Source: Kineobactrum salinum
GTDB lineage: Bacteria; Pseudomonadota; Gammaproteobacteria; Pseudomonadales; Halieaceae
DNA: 64,000 nt
Direction of reading: 5' to 3'
Assembly: GCF_010669285.1 (NCBI RefSeq)
Contig: NZ_CP048711.1
Location: 4,278,001-4,342,000 of the forward strand
In this document: piece by piece, positions 52,138 through 61,087 of the stretch
Layout: the number at the start of each line of letters is the position of its first letter
Numbering within the stretch: the first letter of the stretch is position 1
Position numbers and translations under genes: made by a program
Notes under the pieces: model-generated
Database searches by the model: none
Told to the model about the DNA's origin: nothing
The model's input: the letters and a program-made list of their open reading frames with translations, nothing else

Positions 52138-52320
52138 TCAGGTCTGGTCTGAAACCTGCGATCGACCTCCGGCACCGCCGGTACTCTGCATGATCCTCAC
52201 GAGTACCAGAATGAAAGCCAGAATCAGCAGCAGGTGCAGAAAGCCGAACATGGAAAAGGCGCCTGTCATACCAAGCAGCCACAGGCCGGCGAGAACCACT
52301 GCCAACAGGATCAACATCAT
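52138..52320 (-). CDS. lmo0937-type small membrane protein
   Basis: A 60-residue protein with two membrane helices: LILLAVVLAGLWLLGMTGAF and FGFLHLLLILAFILVLVRIM, then a polar tail with a Gly-rich patch. The LWLLG and LHLLL-LA-I patterns are those of the lmo0937/DUF5670 family of tiny stress-linked membrane proteins. It lies on the minus strand, divergent from lipA. Confidence 0.8.
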   Translation of the reverse strand: MMLILLAVVLAGLWLLGMTGAFSMFGFLHLLLILAFILVLVRIMQSTGGAGGRSQVSDQT

Positions 52321-52479
52321 ACCTTACCCTCTGTTGCCGAATTTAATGCCGGAGATGCCGACTATTGCCAATAGGCATGAAGAGTGCCGAAGTGGACCCC
52401 GGGTGTCTGTACGGCAACGCACAACGGGTGGCGTCTGTGGCGTTGGGCTGTCGGCCCTGTGATCAACGCTGCTATGGGT

Positions 52480-52485
52480 TATAAT
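52480..52485 (+). promoter_or_regulatory. candidate lipA promoter (-10)
   Basis: A perfect TATAAT lies 44 bases before the lipA ATG in the region divergent from the small membrane protein. No good -35 hexamer is seen at 17-bp spacing. Confidence 0.5.
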
Positions 52486-52529
52486 CGGCGCTTTGTTCAC
52501 TGAACCGATACCATTTCGACGGGGCCCCG

Positions 52530-53518
52530 ATGGCTGACAGCAAGCTTATTCCCACCGTGCAGATCGCCAGCGGTGCGAAATTCACCAATGAGCGTGGCAT
52601 CACAGCGATCAAGGATGGCATCAAGGCGGCGGCCCTGGGCGAGGCTCGCCTGCCGAAGCCGGACTGGCTGCGAATCCGGGCCCGCGGTGGCGCCAGTTAC
52701 GAAAAAGTGAAGGGCATCGTCCATCAGCACCGGCTGGCAACGGTGTGTGAGGAGGCCAAGTGTCCCAACATGAGCGAGTGCTGGAGTGCCGGCACTGCCA
52801 CCATCATGCTGATGGGAGACGTCTGTACCCGTGCCTGCCGTTTCTGTGCGGTCAATACCGGCAACCCGCGCGGCTGGCTGGATCCCGAGGAGCCCGCCAA
52901 CACCGCCGAATCAGTGCGCTTAATGGGGCTCAAGTACGTGGTGTTGACCTCGGTCAATCGTGACGACCTGGCCGATGGCGGCGCCGCTCATTACGCAGCC
53001 TGCGTGCGCCGGGTGAAGCAGACCAATCCCGCCACGGCGGTGGAGGCACTGACTCCCGATTTCCTGGGCGTCCTGGCCGACGTGGAAACAGTGGTAAATT
53101 CCGGCATAGCAGTGTTTGCGCAGAACGTAGAGACTGTCAGGCGTCTCACCCATCCGGTGCGCGACCCTCGCGCCGGGTACGAGCAGACGCTGGCGGTGCT
53201 GGCCCACGCCAAGAGTGTACGGCCGGATGTGTTGACCAAGACCAGCCTGATGCTGGGCCTGGGCGAGACTGAGCAGGAGATCCTTGCCACCATGGACGAC
53301 TTGCGGGAGGCGAAGGTCGATATTGTGACTTTTGGCCAGTATCTGCAACCGACAGCGAACCACTTTCCCATCGACCGCTACCTGGCCCCCGGGAGTTCGA
53401 ACACTACCGGCAACGGGGTCTGGAAAAGGGCTTCCTGGAGGTCGTGTCCGGCGTGTTTGTGCGTTCCAGCTACCGGGCGGAACAGGTGCTCAGTAAGAAC
53501 AACGTGGGGCTCTCATAA
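52530..53518 (+). CDS. lipA: lipoyl synthase, frame broken once near the 3' end
   Basis: Radical-SAM enzyme that inserts two sulfur atoms into protein-bound octanoyl groups; corrected length about 329 residues. The auxiliary cluster ligands are in [13 protein letters not shown], and the radical-SAM motif is CTRACRFC followed by [22 protein letters not shown] and [20 protein letters not shown] are also typical. The frame breaks in GCCCCCGGGA (53386-53393). One extra base gives [20 protein letters not shown] and [13 protein letters not shown], including the C-terminal RSSY that supplies the serine ligand, and a stop at 53516-53518. The longer frame to 53687 is an artefact. lipB is not adjacent. 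Confidence 0.95.
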
Positions 53519-53719
53519 AGCCAGCATCGGCATCTTCCTGCTCGTCCCTTCAGTGACTCCCGGCCCGGTAGCAGCGTCCATTGGCAATCCGGGCCGGCAC
53601 GTGTGTCCGGACGCGGAGCCGTGGTTTCCCGAATTGCCGTGGCAGCGCCCCGGCAACAGTCCGCGGGAGCTGTGGCGCCCGTTGTGAGAGCTGCATACGC
53701 AGCGATGGGCTTTCGTGGT

Positions 53720-53725
53720 TATAAT
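53720..53725 (+). promoter_or_regulatory. candidate nadK promoter (-10)
   Basis: TATAAT lies 31 bases before the nadK ATG, which would give a leader of about 25 bases. It sits in the 238-bp space after lipA, which holds no other recognised gene. Confidence 0.5.
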
Positions 53726-53756
53726 GGGGCCCGCTTGGGGCAGGGACACAGGGCGT

Positions 53757-54641
53757 ATGCAGACAGGGTTTGACAGGATTGGTCTGGTAGGGCGCAGCCA
53801 GCAGGACGGTCTGGTTGAAGTGCTGCGGGAGCTGATCGCGCTGCTACAGGCTCACGAGCGGGAGTTGATCCTTGAAACCCGGCTGGGGGAACTGGTGCCG
53901 GAGATAGCGCTGACGCGAGGCAGCCTTGACGAAATTGGCGAGGACAGCGATCTGGTGATTGTGGTCGGTGGCGATGGCAGCCTGCTCAGCGCGGCTCGTA
54001 CGCTGGCCAAGTATGAGACCCCGGTGTTGGGGGTCAACCGCGGCCGGCTGGGTTTCCTGACAGATATCACGCCGGACGACATCGCCACCCAGGTGCCGGC
54101 GGTGCTGGCCGGGGAATATGTGCGCGAGAGCCGTTTCCTGCTGGATGCCAGAGTAGTGCGCGACGGCAAGACGGTAGGCAGGGCCGATGCCCTGAATGAT
54201 GTGGTGGTAAACTCCGGCACCTCGGCCCAGATGATTGAATTCGAGCTCTATATCAACGATGTCTTTGTCTATCGGCAGCGGGCGGACGGCCTGATTATTT
54301 CAACCCCGACCGGCTCCACGGCCTACTCGTTGTCCGGTGGCGGACCCATCATGCATCCGACGCTGGATGCTGTGGTGCTGGTGCCGATGTTCCCCCACGC
54401 GCTGAGCAGCCGTCCCATCGTGGTGGACGGCACCAGCGAGATCAGGCTCGACATTCTCGAGCGCAACCGCATTCATCCACCCATCACCTGCGATGGCCAG
54501 GTCAATATGACGGCCCGTCCCGGCGATGCAGTGGTGGTCACCAAGAAGCCTCACCGCCTGACCCTGCTGCACCCGGTGGGACACAGTTTCTATGCCAGCT
54601 GCCGGGACAAACTGCGCTGGAACAACGCTCTGGTCAACTGA
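53757..54641 (+). CDS. nadK: NAD kinase
   Basis: Phosphorylates NAD to NADP in the cytoplasm; 294 residues. The catalytic GGDG is in VIVVGGDGSLLSAARTL. The NE/D-type motif is in ALNDVVVNSG, and TPTGSTAYSLSGGGPIMHP is the substrate loop. DGQVNMTARPGDAVVV closes the fold. ATG 53757 (MQTGFDRIGL) is used; the earlier ATG at 53715 overlaps the -10 element. It is followed by the rhomboid gene with a TGATG-type stop-start overlap, an arrangement also known in Pseudomonas. Confidence 0.96.
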   Translation: MQTGFDRIGLVGRSQQDGLVEVLRELIALLQAHERELILETRLGELVPEIALTRGSLDEIGEDSDLVIVVGGDGSLLSAARTLAKYETPVLGVNRGRLGFLTDITPDDIATQVPAVLAGEYVRESRFLLDARVVRDGKTVGRADALNDVVVNSGTSAQMIEFELYINDVFVYRQRADGLIISTPTGSTAYSLSGGGPIMHPTLDAVVLVPMFPHALSSRPIVVDGTSEIRLDILERNRIHPPITCDGQVNMTARPGDAVVVTKKPHRLTLLHPVGHSFYASCRDKLRWNNALVN

Positions 54642-55510
54642 TGCCCAAAGGACATACAGCCCTGCGGGTGGCCGCGGGAGAAAATCTTGCGCCCTTCCTG
54701 TCCCTGCTGCAGCAGCACCGGGTTCCCTGCCGCGTCTACGAAGCGGGTGGGGAGCAGGTGCTGGAAGTGGCCAGTGCTTCCCAGGCGGTTGAAGTGGCTG
54801 CCCTGTACCGGGCCTGGCGCGCCGGTGAGATAAGCCTTGAGCGGCAGCCGGTGCTGACCCGGCAGGCCGCGGACGCAGGCGCGGACTGGCGTGCCGCTGG
54901 CGTTACCCTGCTGCTTATTGTGCTGAGCATCGGCGGCTTCCTGCTGGTGTATGTGGGGCCGTTGTCATGGATGGCGCCGTTCACTTTCGCGCCATTTTCG
55001 GTACAGGGCAGAGCATTGCAATTCGGCACCATGGGACATGAATACTGGCGCCTGATCACCCCGGCCTTCCTGCACTTCGGCTGGTTGCACATCGTCTTCA
55101 ACAGCCTCTGGCTGTGGGAACTGGGCAACCGGGTGGAGCGGGCGCTGGGTCATGTGCATCTGCTGGGGCTGTTCCTGGTGGTCGCGATAGTGTCCAACGG
55201 CAGCCAGTACCTGTTCAGCGGGCCGACGATTTTCGGTGGCATGTCGGGCGTGGTCTACGGCCTGCTGGGTTTCAGCTGGGTGGGCGCACGGCTGCAGCCA
55301 CGCTGGCACTTCCAGCCCAGCCGCGCGATCATGGCACTGATGTTGGGGTGGCTTTTGTTGTGCCTGGCCGGTGTGATCGAAGTGCTCGGTTTTGGCGCCA
55401 TTGCCAATGCCGCCCATGTCGGCGGCCTGCTGGCGGGCGGCATTTTGGGCGTGCTGCTGGCATTGCTGTCGCGCGCCAGCCGGGACAGCAGCGGGCCACG
55501 GCAGGTATAA
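54641..55510 (+). CDS. rhomboid-family intramembrane serine protease
   Basis: Inner-membrane protease of 289 residues. A soluble N-terminal ~85-residue domain (LLQQHRVPCRVYEAGGEQVL) precedes six or seven membrane segments. The catalytic Ser is in FGGMSGVVYGLLG and the catalytic His in ANAAHVGGLLAGG. The Trp/Asn-rich LHFGWLHIVFNSLWLWELG is the conserved loop and helix 2. It overlaps the nadK stop by one base. The N-terminal domain resembles the GlpG N-domain in size. Confidence 0.93.
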   Translation: MPKGHTALRVAAGENLAPFLSLLQQHRVPCRVYEAGGEQVLEVASASQAVEVAALYRAWRAGEISLERQPVLTRQAADAGADWRAAGVTLLLIVLSIGGFLLVYVGPLSWMAPFTFAPFSVQGRALQFGTMGHEYWRLITPAFLHFGWLHIVFNSLWLWELGNRVERALGHVHLLGLFLVVAIVSNGSQYLFSGPTIFGGMSGVVYGLLGFSWVGARLQPRWHFQPSRAIMALMLGWLLLCLAGVIEVLGFGAIANAAHVGGLLAGGILGVLLALLSRASRDSSGPRQV

Positions 55511-55511
55511 T
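55506..55511 (+). promoter_or_regulatory. candidate yeaC promoter (-10)
   Basis: TATAAT overlaps the rhomboid stop codon, 31 bases before the yeaC ATG. GGGAGGC provides the ribosome site between them. Confidence 0.45.
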
Positions 55512-55541
55512 GCGCGGCCTGTGCAAAGACCGGGAGGGCAG

Positions 55542-55811
55542 ATGGATTACCTGCAAATGATCGAGACCCTGTCGCCGGAGGTCTATCAGGACCTGCGGCG
55601 CGCGGTGGAGCTGGGCAAATGGCGCGATGGCCGTCCGCTGACCGCGCCCCAGCGAGCCAATGCGATGCAGGCTGTCATCGCCTGGGGTGAACGGCATTTG
55701 CCACCGGAGCAACGGGTGGGTTATATCGACAAGGGCCACAAGTCCGGCAGCCAGTGTGAGGAGCCAGGTGTAAGCGTGCTGGCCTGGCGCGACCGCGCCA
55801 CGGAGCAATAG
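55542..55811 (+). CDS. yeaC: YeaC-family protein (DUF1315)
   Basis: An 89-residue soluble protein: DYLQMIETLSPEVYQDLRRA, then LGKWRDGRPLTAPQRANAMQ and PPEQRVGYIDKGHKSG, the pattern of the DUF1315/YeaC family of unknown function. GGGAGG lies seven bases upstream of the ATG. It sits between rhomboid and DUF2797 genes, as in Pseudomonas. Confidence 0.9.
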   Translation: MDYLQMIETLSPEVYQDLRRAVELGKWRDGRPLTAPQRANAMQAVIAWGERHLPPEQRVGYIDKGHKSGSQCEEPGVSVLAWRDRATEQ

Positions 55812-55812
55812 T

Positions 55813-56646
55813 TTGGGCCGGGAACTGGCCCGCGGCGGTCTGCGCAAAATGCAGACCGCACTGGCGGAAACGGTAGCCTACCAGATGGTGCTGGGAGACA
55901 ACCGGGTGGCATTGAATGCTCATCTGGGGCAGGCCCTTGAGCTGCGCTTTCTCGGTACTGTCAACTGCATCCACTGCGACCGTGTGACCAGCAAGAGTTT
56001 CAATCAGGGTTACTGTTATCCCTGCTTCCGGCGCCTGGCCCAGTGTGACAATTGCATTGTCAGCCCGGAAAAATGCCACTTCCACCTGGGCAGCTGCCGC
56101 GAGCCGGACTGGGGCGAGACGCATTGCATGACCGACCATGTGGTCTATCTGGCCAATACCTCGGGCCTGAAAGTGGGCATTACCCGCCACAGCCAGGTGC
56201 CCACGCGCTGGATGGATCAGGGCGCGACCCAGGCCCGGCCCATTTTCCGGGTCAGTAACCGGCTGCAGTCCGGGCTGGTGGAGACGCTGTTCAAGACCCA
56301 TATTGCCGACAAAACCAACTGGCAGGCCATGCTCAAGGGGCCGTCGCCAGCGGCCGACCTGGAAGCCGAACGCCGGCGCCTGATGGATGAGTGCGCTGAC
56401 GATATCACCGCACTGCAGCGGCGCTTCGGCCTGCAGGCCATCAGCGTATTGGCCGAACAACCGGAAACCACGATTCACTACCCGGTGCTGAAATATCCGG
56501 CCAGGGTCAAATCCTTCAATCTGGACAAGACACCGGTGGTGGCTGGCACCCTGCTGGGGATCAAGGGACAGTACCTGATCTTCGACACAGGGGTGATCAA
56601 CCTGCGCAAATACGGCGGCTACCAGGCCGTCCTGTCACTCATCTGA
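55813..56646 (+). CDS. DUF2797 zinc-ribbon-like protein, TTG start
   Basis: About 277 residues. A Cys-rich N-terminal half (NCIHCDR, QGYCYPCFRRLAQCDNC, EKCHFHLGSCREPDWGETHC) probably binds zinc. It is followed by a GIY-YIG-like core (DHVVYLANTSGLKVGITRHS, QLPTRW-type PTRWMDQGAT) that gives the family a resemblance to GIY-YIG nucleases. The start is taken at TTG 55813, one base after the yeaC stop, because homologues I recall begin ELARG-L-KM. ATG 55849 would lose this segment. Function unknown. Confidence 0.85.
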   Translation: MGRELARGGLRKMQTALAETVAYQMVLGDNRVALNAHLGQALELRFLGTVNCIHCDRVTSKSFNQGYCYPCFRRLAQCDNCIVSPEKCHFHLGSCREPDWGETHCMTDHVVYLANTSGLKVGITRHSQVPTRWMDQGATQARPIFRVSNRLQSGLVETLFKTHIADKTNWQAMLKGPSPAADLEAERRRLMDECADDITALQRRFGLQAISVLAEQPETTIHYPVLKYPARVKSFNLDKTPVVAGTLLGIKGQYLIFDTGVINLRKYGGYQAVLSLI

Positions 56647-56654
56647 GGCCCGCC

Positions 56655-59331
56655 ATGCGCGATGCGAACCCGCAAGTCATCCATCTCAAGGACTACCAGC
56701 CGCCGGCTTTCCTGATCGACAGAACCGAGCTGGACTTCGACCTGCACGAGGACAGGGCGCTGGTCACGGCCAGGCTGCATTTGCGCCGCAACCCCCAGGC
56801 CGCGCCCGCTGCCAGGCTGGAACTGCACGGCGAAGAGCTGGAGTTGCTGGAACTGGCCCTGGATGGCCGGGTACTGGCCGAGGGTGAATACCAGCAGCGA
56901 GGCGGCCTGCTGTGCATCGACCAGGTCCCCGGGCAATTCGTATTGTCCTGCCGTACCCGCATCCATCCCCAGGACAACAGCTCGCTGGAAGGTCTGTACA
57001 AGTCGCGGACCATGTTCTGCACCCAGTGCGAGGCGGAGGGTTTCCGCAAAATTACCTATTACCTGGACCGCCCCGACGTGATGTCGGTGTTCGATGTCAG
57101 CATCGAGGCAGACCGGGACCGGTATCCGGTACTGCTCAGTAACGGTAATCCGGCACCGGTCGAGGATCTGGGCAATGGCCGTCACCGGGCGCGCTGGCAG
57201 GACCCGCACCCCAAGCCCGCCTACCTGTTCGCGCTGGTGGCGGGAGACCTGCGCTTTATCGAGGATCATTATCGCACTTGCGGCGGCCGCGAGGTGAGCC
57301 TGCGGATCTACGTCGAGGCAAAGGACCTGGATAAATGTGACCATGCGATGCGCTCGCTGCGGCAGGCCATGCAGTGGGACGAGGAGGTCTACGGGCGGGA
57401 ATACGACCTGGACATCTTCAATATCGTCGCGGTGGACGACTTCAACATGGGCGCGATGGAGAACAAGGGCCTGAATATCTTCAACAGTTCCTGTGTGCTG
57501 TGCAGCCCCGAAGTGACTACCGACACGGGCTTCCAGCGGGTACAGGCCATCGTCGCCCACGAGTATTTCCACAACTGGTCGGGCAACCGGGTCACCTGCC
57601 GCGACTGGTTCCAGTTGAGTTTGAAGGAAGGTTTCACGGTATTTCGCGACGCCGAGTTCTCCGCCGATATGGGCTCGCGCACGGTCAAGCGAGTGGAGGA
57701 TGTCAGCCTGCTGCGCAGCGCCCAGTTCGCCGAGGATGCGGGGCCGATGGCACATCCGGTGCGGCCGGACTCCTTCATCGAGATTTCCAACTTCTACACT
57801 GTCACCATCTACGAAAAGGGTGCGGAAGTGGTGCGCATGATCCACACCCTGTTGGGGCCGGAGCGCTTCCGCCGGGGCTCGGATCTGTATTTCGACCGCC
57901 ACGACGGTCAGGCAGTGACCTGCGAGGACTTTGTCCGTGCGATGGAGGATGCCTCGGGGTGGACCTGGGTCAGTTCCGGCGCTGGTACTCCCAGGCTGGG
58001 ACGCCGCGGCTGGCCGCCAGCGGTCACTTCGATGCCGAGACCGGGCGCTATACCCTCACGCTGCGCCAGTCCTGTCCGCCCACGCCGGGCCAGGCCAGCA
58101 AAGAGGCGCTGATGATCCCGGTGGCAGTGGGCCTGCTGGGCAGTCCCGGCAACCTGCCGCTGCGGCTGGCCGGCGAGCAGCCGGCCCCGGAGACGGCCGA
58201 CAATACCCACCGCGTCCTGGTGCTGACCGAGCCCGAGCAGAGCTTTGTCTTCGAGCAGCTGCCGGAGCCGCCGGTACCGGCACTGTTGCGTGGCTTCTCG
58301 GCACCGGTACGGCTGGAATACCCCTACACCACGGCGCAGCTGTGCGCCCTGATGAGCGCAGAGGAGGACGGCTTCGTACGCTGGGATGCGGCCCAGCAAC
58401 TCGCGCTGCGGGTGCTGGACACCACCCGGCAGCAACTGGCCAGCGCTGAGGCCGTGGCGGTGGAACCACAGTATCTGGCGGCCATTGCTGCACTGTTGGA
58501 CGATACGGGTCTGGACCCGGCGATGGTGGCGGAGATGCTGCGACTGCCCGGCGAAGCCTATCTCGCCGAGCTGGCGGCGGGCAGGGCGGCGCCGATGTCG
58601 ATGCCATCCACGCGGCCCGTCGGGCAGTGCGGCAGGCTCTGGCAGAAGCCCATGGTCAGCGCCTGCTGGCCTGTTACCAACGCCTGAGCTCCAGTGAACC
58701 GTATGCCCCAGAGGCGGCCCAGATCGGCGCTCGCAGCCTGCGCAACATGTGTCTGGATTACCTGGCGCTGGCGGGTCCGCAGGGACTGGAGCTGGCCCAG
58801 ACGCAGTTCGATACCGCCACCAACATGACCGATCAGTTGGCAGCGTTGCAGGCGCTGGCGCTATACGCGGCCCCGGCCCAGCGTGAGGCCGCGCTGGAAC
58901 ACTTCTATCGCAGTTGGCAGGGGGAGACGCTGGTGGTCAACCAGTGGCTGCAGGTACAGGCCAGTATCCCGTCCGGCGATGCGCTGGAGCGGGTGAAGAG
59001 GCTGATGTCCCATTCTGCATTCGATCTGCGCAACCCCAATAAACTGCGTTCGCTGGTGGGTACCTTCGCCAACGCCAATCCGGTCAACTTCCACCGCGCC
59101 GACGGTGAGGGTTATCGCTTCCTGGCAGACATTCTGGAGCAGCTGGATGCGCGCAATCCCCAGATGGCTTCGCGGCTGCTGTTGCCGCTGACAAAATGGC
59201 GCAATTATTGCGGTCGCGGTGAGTTGATGCGGTCCCAGTTGCAGCGCCTGGCGGCGCGGCCCGAGGTGTCCCGCGACATGTTCGAGGTGCTGGGCAAGGC
59301 ATTGGCACAGGACCAGGAGCCGTCAGTCTGA
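56655..59331 (+). CDS. pepN: aminopeptidase N, frame broken twice
   Basis: Zinc aminopeptidase of the M1 family; corrected length about 892 residues, as expected. The exopeptidase motif is FNMGAMENKGLNIFNS. The zinc motif is VAHEYFHNWSGNRVT, with the downstream Glu in LKEGFTVFRDAEF. Two losses break the frame. One is in the G4 run at 57956-57959, which joins AMEDASG to VDLGQFRRWYSQAGTPRL. The other is near 58579-58586, which joins YLAELAAG to DVDAIHAARRAVRQALAEAH. The last part (LRNPNKLRSLVGTFANANPV and FHRADGEGYRFLADILEQLD) is the PepN C-terminal domain. It is eight bases after the DUF2797 gene. Confidence 0.94.
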
Positions 59332-59410
59332 TACGGCATGCAGCGAATCATCCTGACAGGGCGTACCGCATTCCTGCCTGAGCGACCGGCCGACTGCGCC
59401 GGCACCTGTA

Positions 59411-61087
59411 TCAGCTGCCCTGAGGGTACAATGTCAGCGCGTCTGCCTTCTGCCCGGTTTTGGGAGCGGCGTTGCGCAGACGGTTGACGGCAGCCAATAG
59501 TGCAGTCCCATCCCAGGCGCTGCCGGGATCGCGATACAGGGCTCGCTCCAGGTCCGCCACCGCCTGCAGCAAGGCTTCATCGGCAAAGGCCAGCGCGAGC
59601 TCGGTGGGGCTCAGGCGAGTGCGGCCGGGCAATTGAGTCTGCCCCCATGCCAGCAGCGCCCGGCGTGCCTCGGCTGCGCTGTGGCTGGTGCAGGCAGCCT
59701 GCAGCTGGCGCAGGGCCCGGGCCGCATTCGGGCCGGCAGTCACCGGAGCCGTGGCGGTCAGCGTGGCAGCCTGTGCCCGGCGCCGGTACCAGATTACCGT
59801 GCCCAGCCAGCCCAGGGCGCAAACCCCGGCCAGCAGTTGCCAGGGCCACAGTGGAGTGCGCTGGGCAGCCGCTGTGCCGGTGTCTGCGGCGGCCGGCGCC
59901 GGAGACCGGGCGGGGTCTGCGGCTGGATCGGCCGCCGGGTTGGCGGCGATGTGTATCTCCCGTGCTGGCAGCACCGCATGGCGCAACTGCTGCGCTTGCG
60001 TGTCCCACCAGGGAATGCGCAGTTCCGGCAGGGTCCAGCTGCCGCCGCGGACTGCGACCAGCGCAGCACTGTTCTCGCGCAGCCCTACCAGTCCGGCGCT
60101 GGTTTCGCGCTCTTCTGTCACCGGCTGATCGGGATACCATTTCAGGCCCTGCTGGGCGGCATTGCTGAGCGAGGGTAGTTGCGCCGTGAGCACGCCTTCG
60201 CCTTGCAGGCGCAGGGTGCGGGTTGCCGATTCCCCGGCCTGCAATTGCTCCGGCGGTGTGGACCAGACCTCTTCCAGCGTGATATTGCGGGCTGGAAGCC
60301 AGCTGGCGGACTCGGGATAACTGTCCGGGCGGGGCAGTACCGTGATGTTCAGGGGTTCGCTGCGGCGCTGCAGCTGGCGCCCGCGGCTACCCATGTCGAA
60401 CACGCTGCGGCGGCCTGCACTTTCACGGGCGGAAAACAGCTGGGAGGGTATTTGCAGGGTGCCGCTCTGCTGGGGAAAAATGGCGTAGCGTACCTCGTGT
60501 ACCAGCCAGGGGCGGCCGTTGACGCTGCGCTGGAAGGAATTTTGTTCCAGTGGCTTGACCACGGCATTGTCCAGCTGCAATTCGCTGATACCACGGTCCT
60601 CCAGGTTGATGGCCTGCTGGATACGCAGGGTCAACAGTAGCTGGCCCTGCACATAGACTTCCCGGCGGTCGACCTCCGCTTCGAACAGTACGCTCTGTTC
60701 CCCATCCTCGATTGTGGCGGCCGGAGCCACCGCAATGTTGATGGGCGCGGTGTTGCCGGCCGCGTGGGAGAAGGCCGGAATCCGCAGTTTGCCCTCGCGC
60801 CGCGGGCTGATATCCAGCGCCAGCTGACGGCTGCGGCTGAGCTGGCCGTTGATGATACTGGTGCTGCTGCTCAGGTTGCGCTGCAGGATTTCGAAGTCCG
60901 CTTCCAGCGCCCGCAGGTCCAACGCTTCAAGGTCTTCATCCGCGGTGCTGGTGATCACCAGGCGGAGGCTGTCGCCAAAGGCGATTTCGGTCCTGTCCAC
61001 CGCCACTTCCAGGGCTGCATGCAAACCGGAGCTGACCAACACAAACAACAGGGCCAGAGCCCGGATCCAGTTACCATTCGGGCTCAT
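59411..61087 (-). CDS. batD: BatD-like protein
   Basis: A 558-residue protein with an N-terminal signal (ALALLFVLVSSGLHAALEVA), periplasmic beta-sandwich repeats (VDRTEIAFGDSLRLVITSTA, FEAEVDRREVYVQGQLLLTL) and a membrane helix (PWQLLAGVCALGWLGTVIWY) before a cytoplasmic C-terminus. This is the BatD layout. Bat proteins with the VWA partners form a membrane complex linked to stress tolerance and MoxR chaperones. It overlaps the BatB-type gene by 17 bases and is convergent with pepN, 79 bases away. Confidence 0.88.
   Translation of the reverse strand: MSPNGNWIRALALLFVLVSSGLHAALEVAVDRTEIAFGDSLRLVITSTADEDLEALDLRALEADFEILQRNLSSSTSIINGQLSRSRQLALDISPRREGKLRIPAFSHAAGNTAPINIAVAPAATIEDGEQSVLFEAEVDRREVYVQGQLLLTLRIQQAINLEDRGISELQLDNAVVKPLEQNSFQRSVNGRPWLVHEVRYAIFPQQSGTLQIPSQLFSARESAGRRSVFDMGSRGRQLQRRSEPLNITVLPRPDSYPESASWLPARNITLEEVWSTPPEQLQAGESATRTLRLQGEGVLTAQLPSLSNAAQQGLKWYPDQPVTEERETSAGLVGLRENSAALVAVRGGSWTLPELRIPWWDTQAQQLRHAVLPAREIHIAANPAADPAADPARSPAPAAADTGTAAAQRTPLWPWQLLAGVCALGWLGTVIWYRRRAQAATLTATAPVTAGPNAARALRQLQAACTSHSAAEARRALLAWGQTQLPGRTRLSPTELALAFADEALLQAVADLERALYRDPGSAWDGTALLAAVNRLRNAAPKTGQKADALTLYPQGS

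Noticed and set aside
53519-53687. Extra C-terminal tail of LipA
   Set aside because: It appears only because of the lost base near 53390; the family C-terminus with RSSY is in the corrected frame and stops at 53518.
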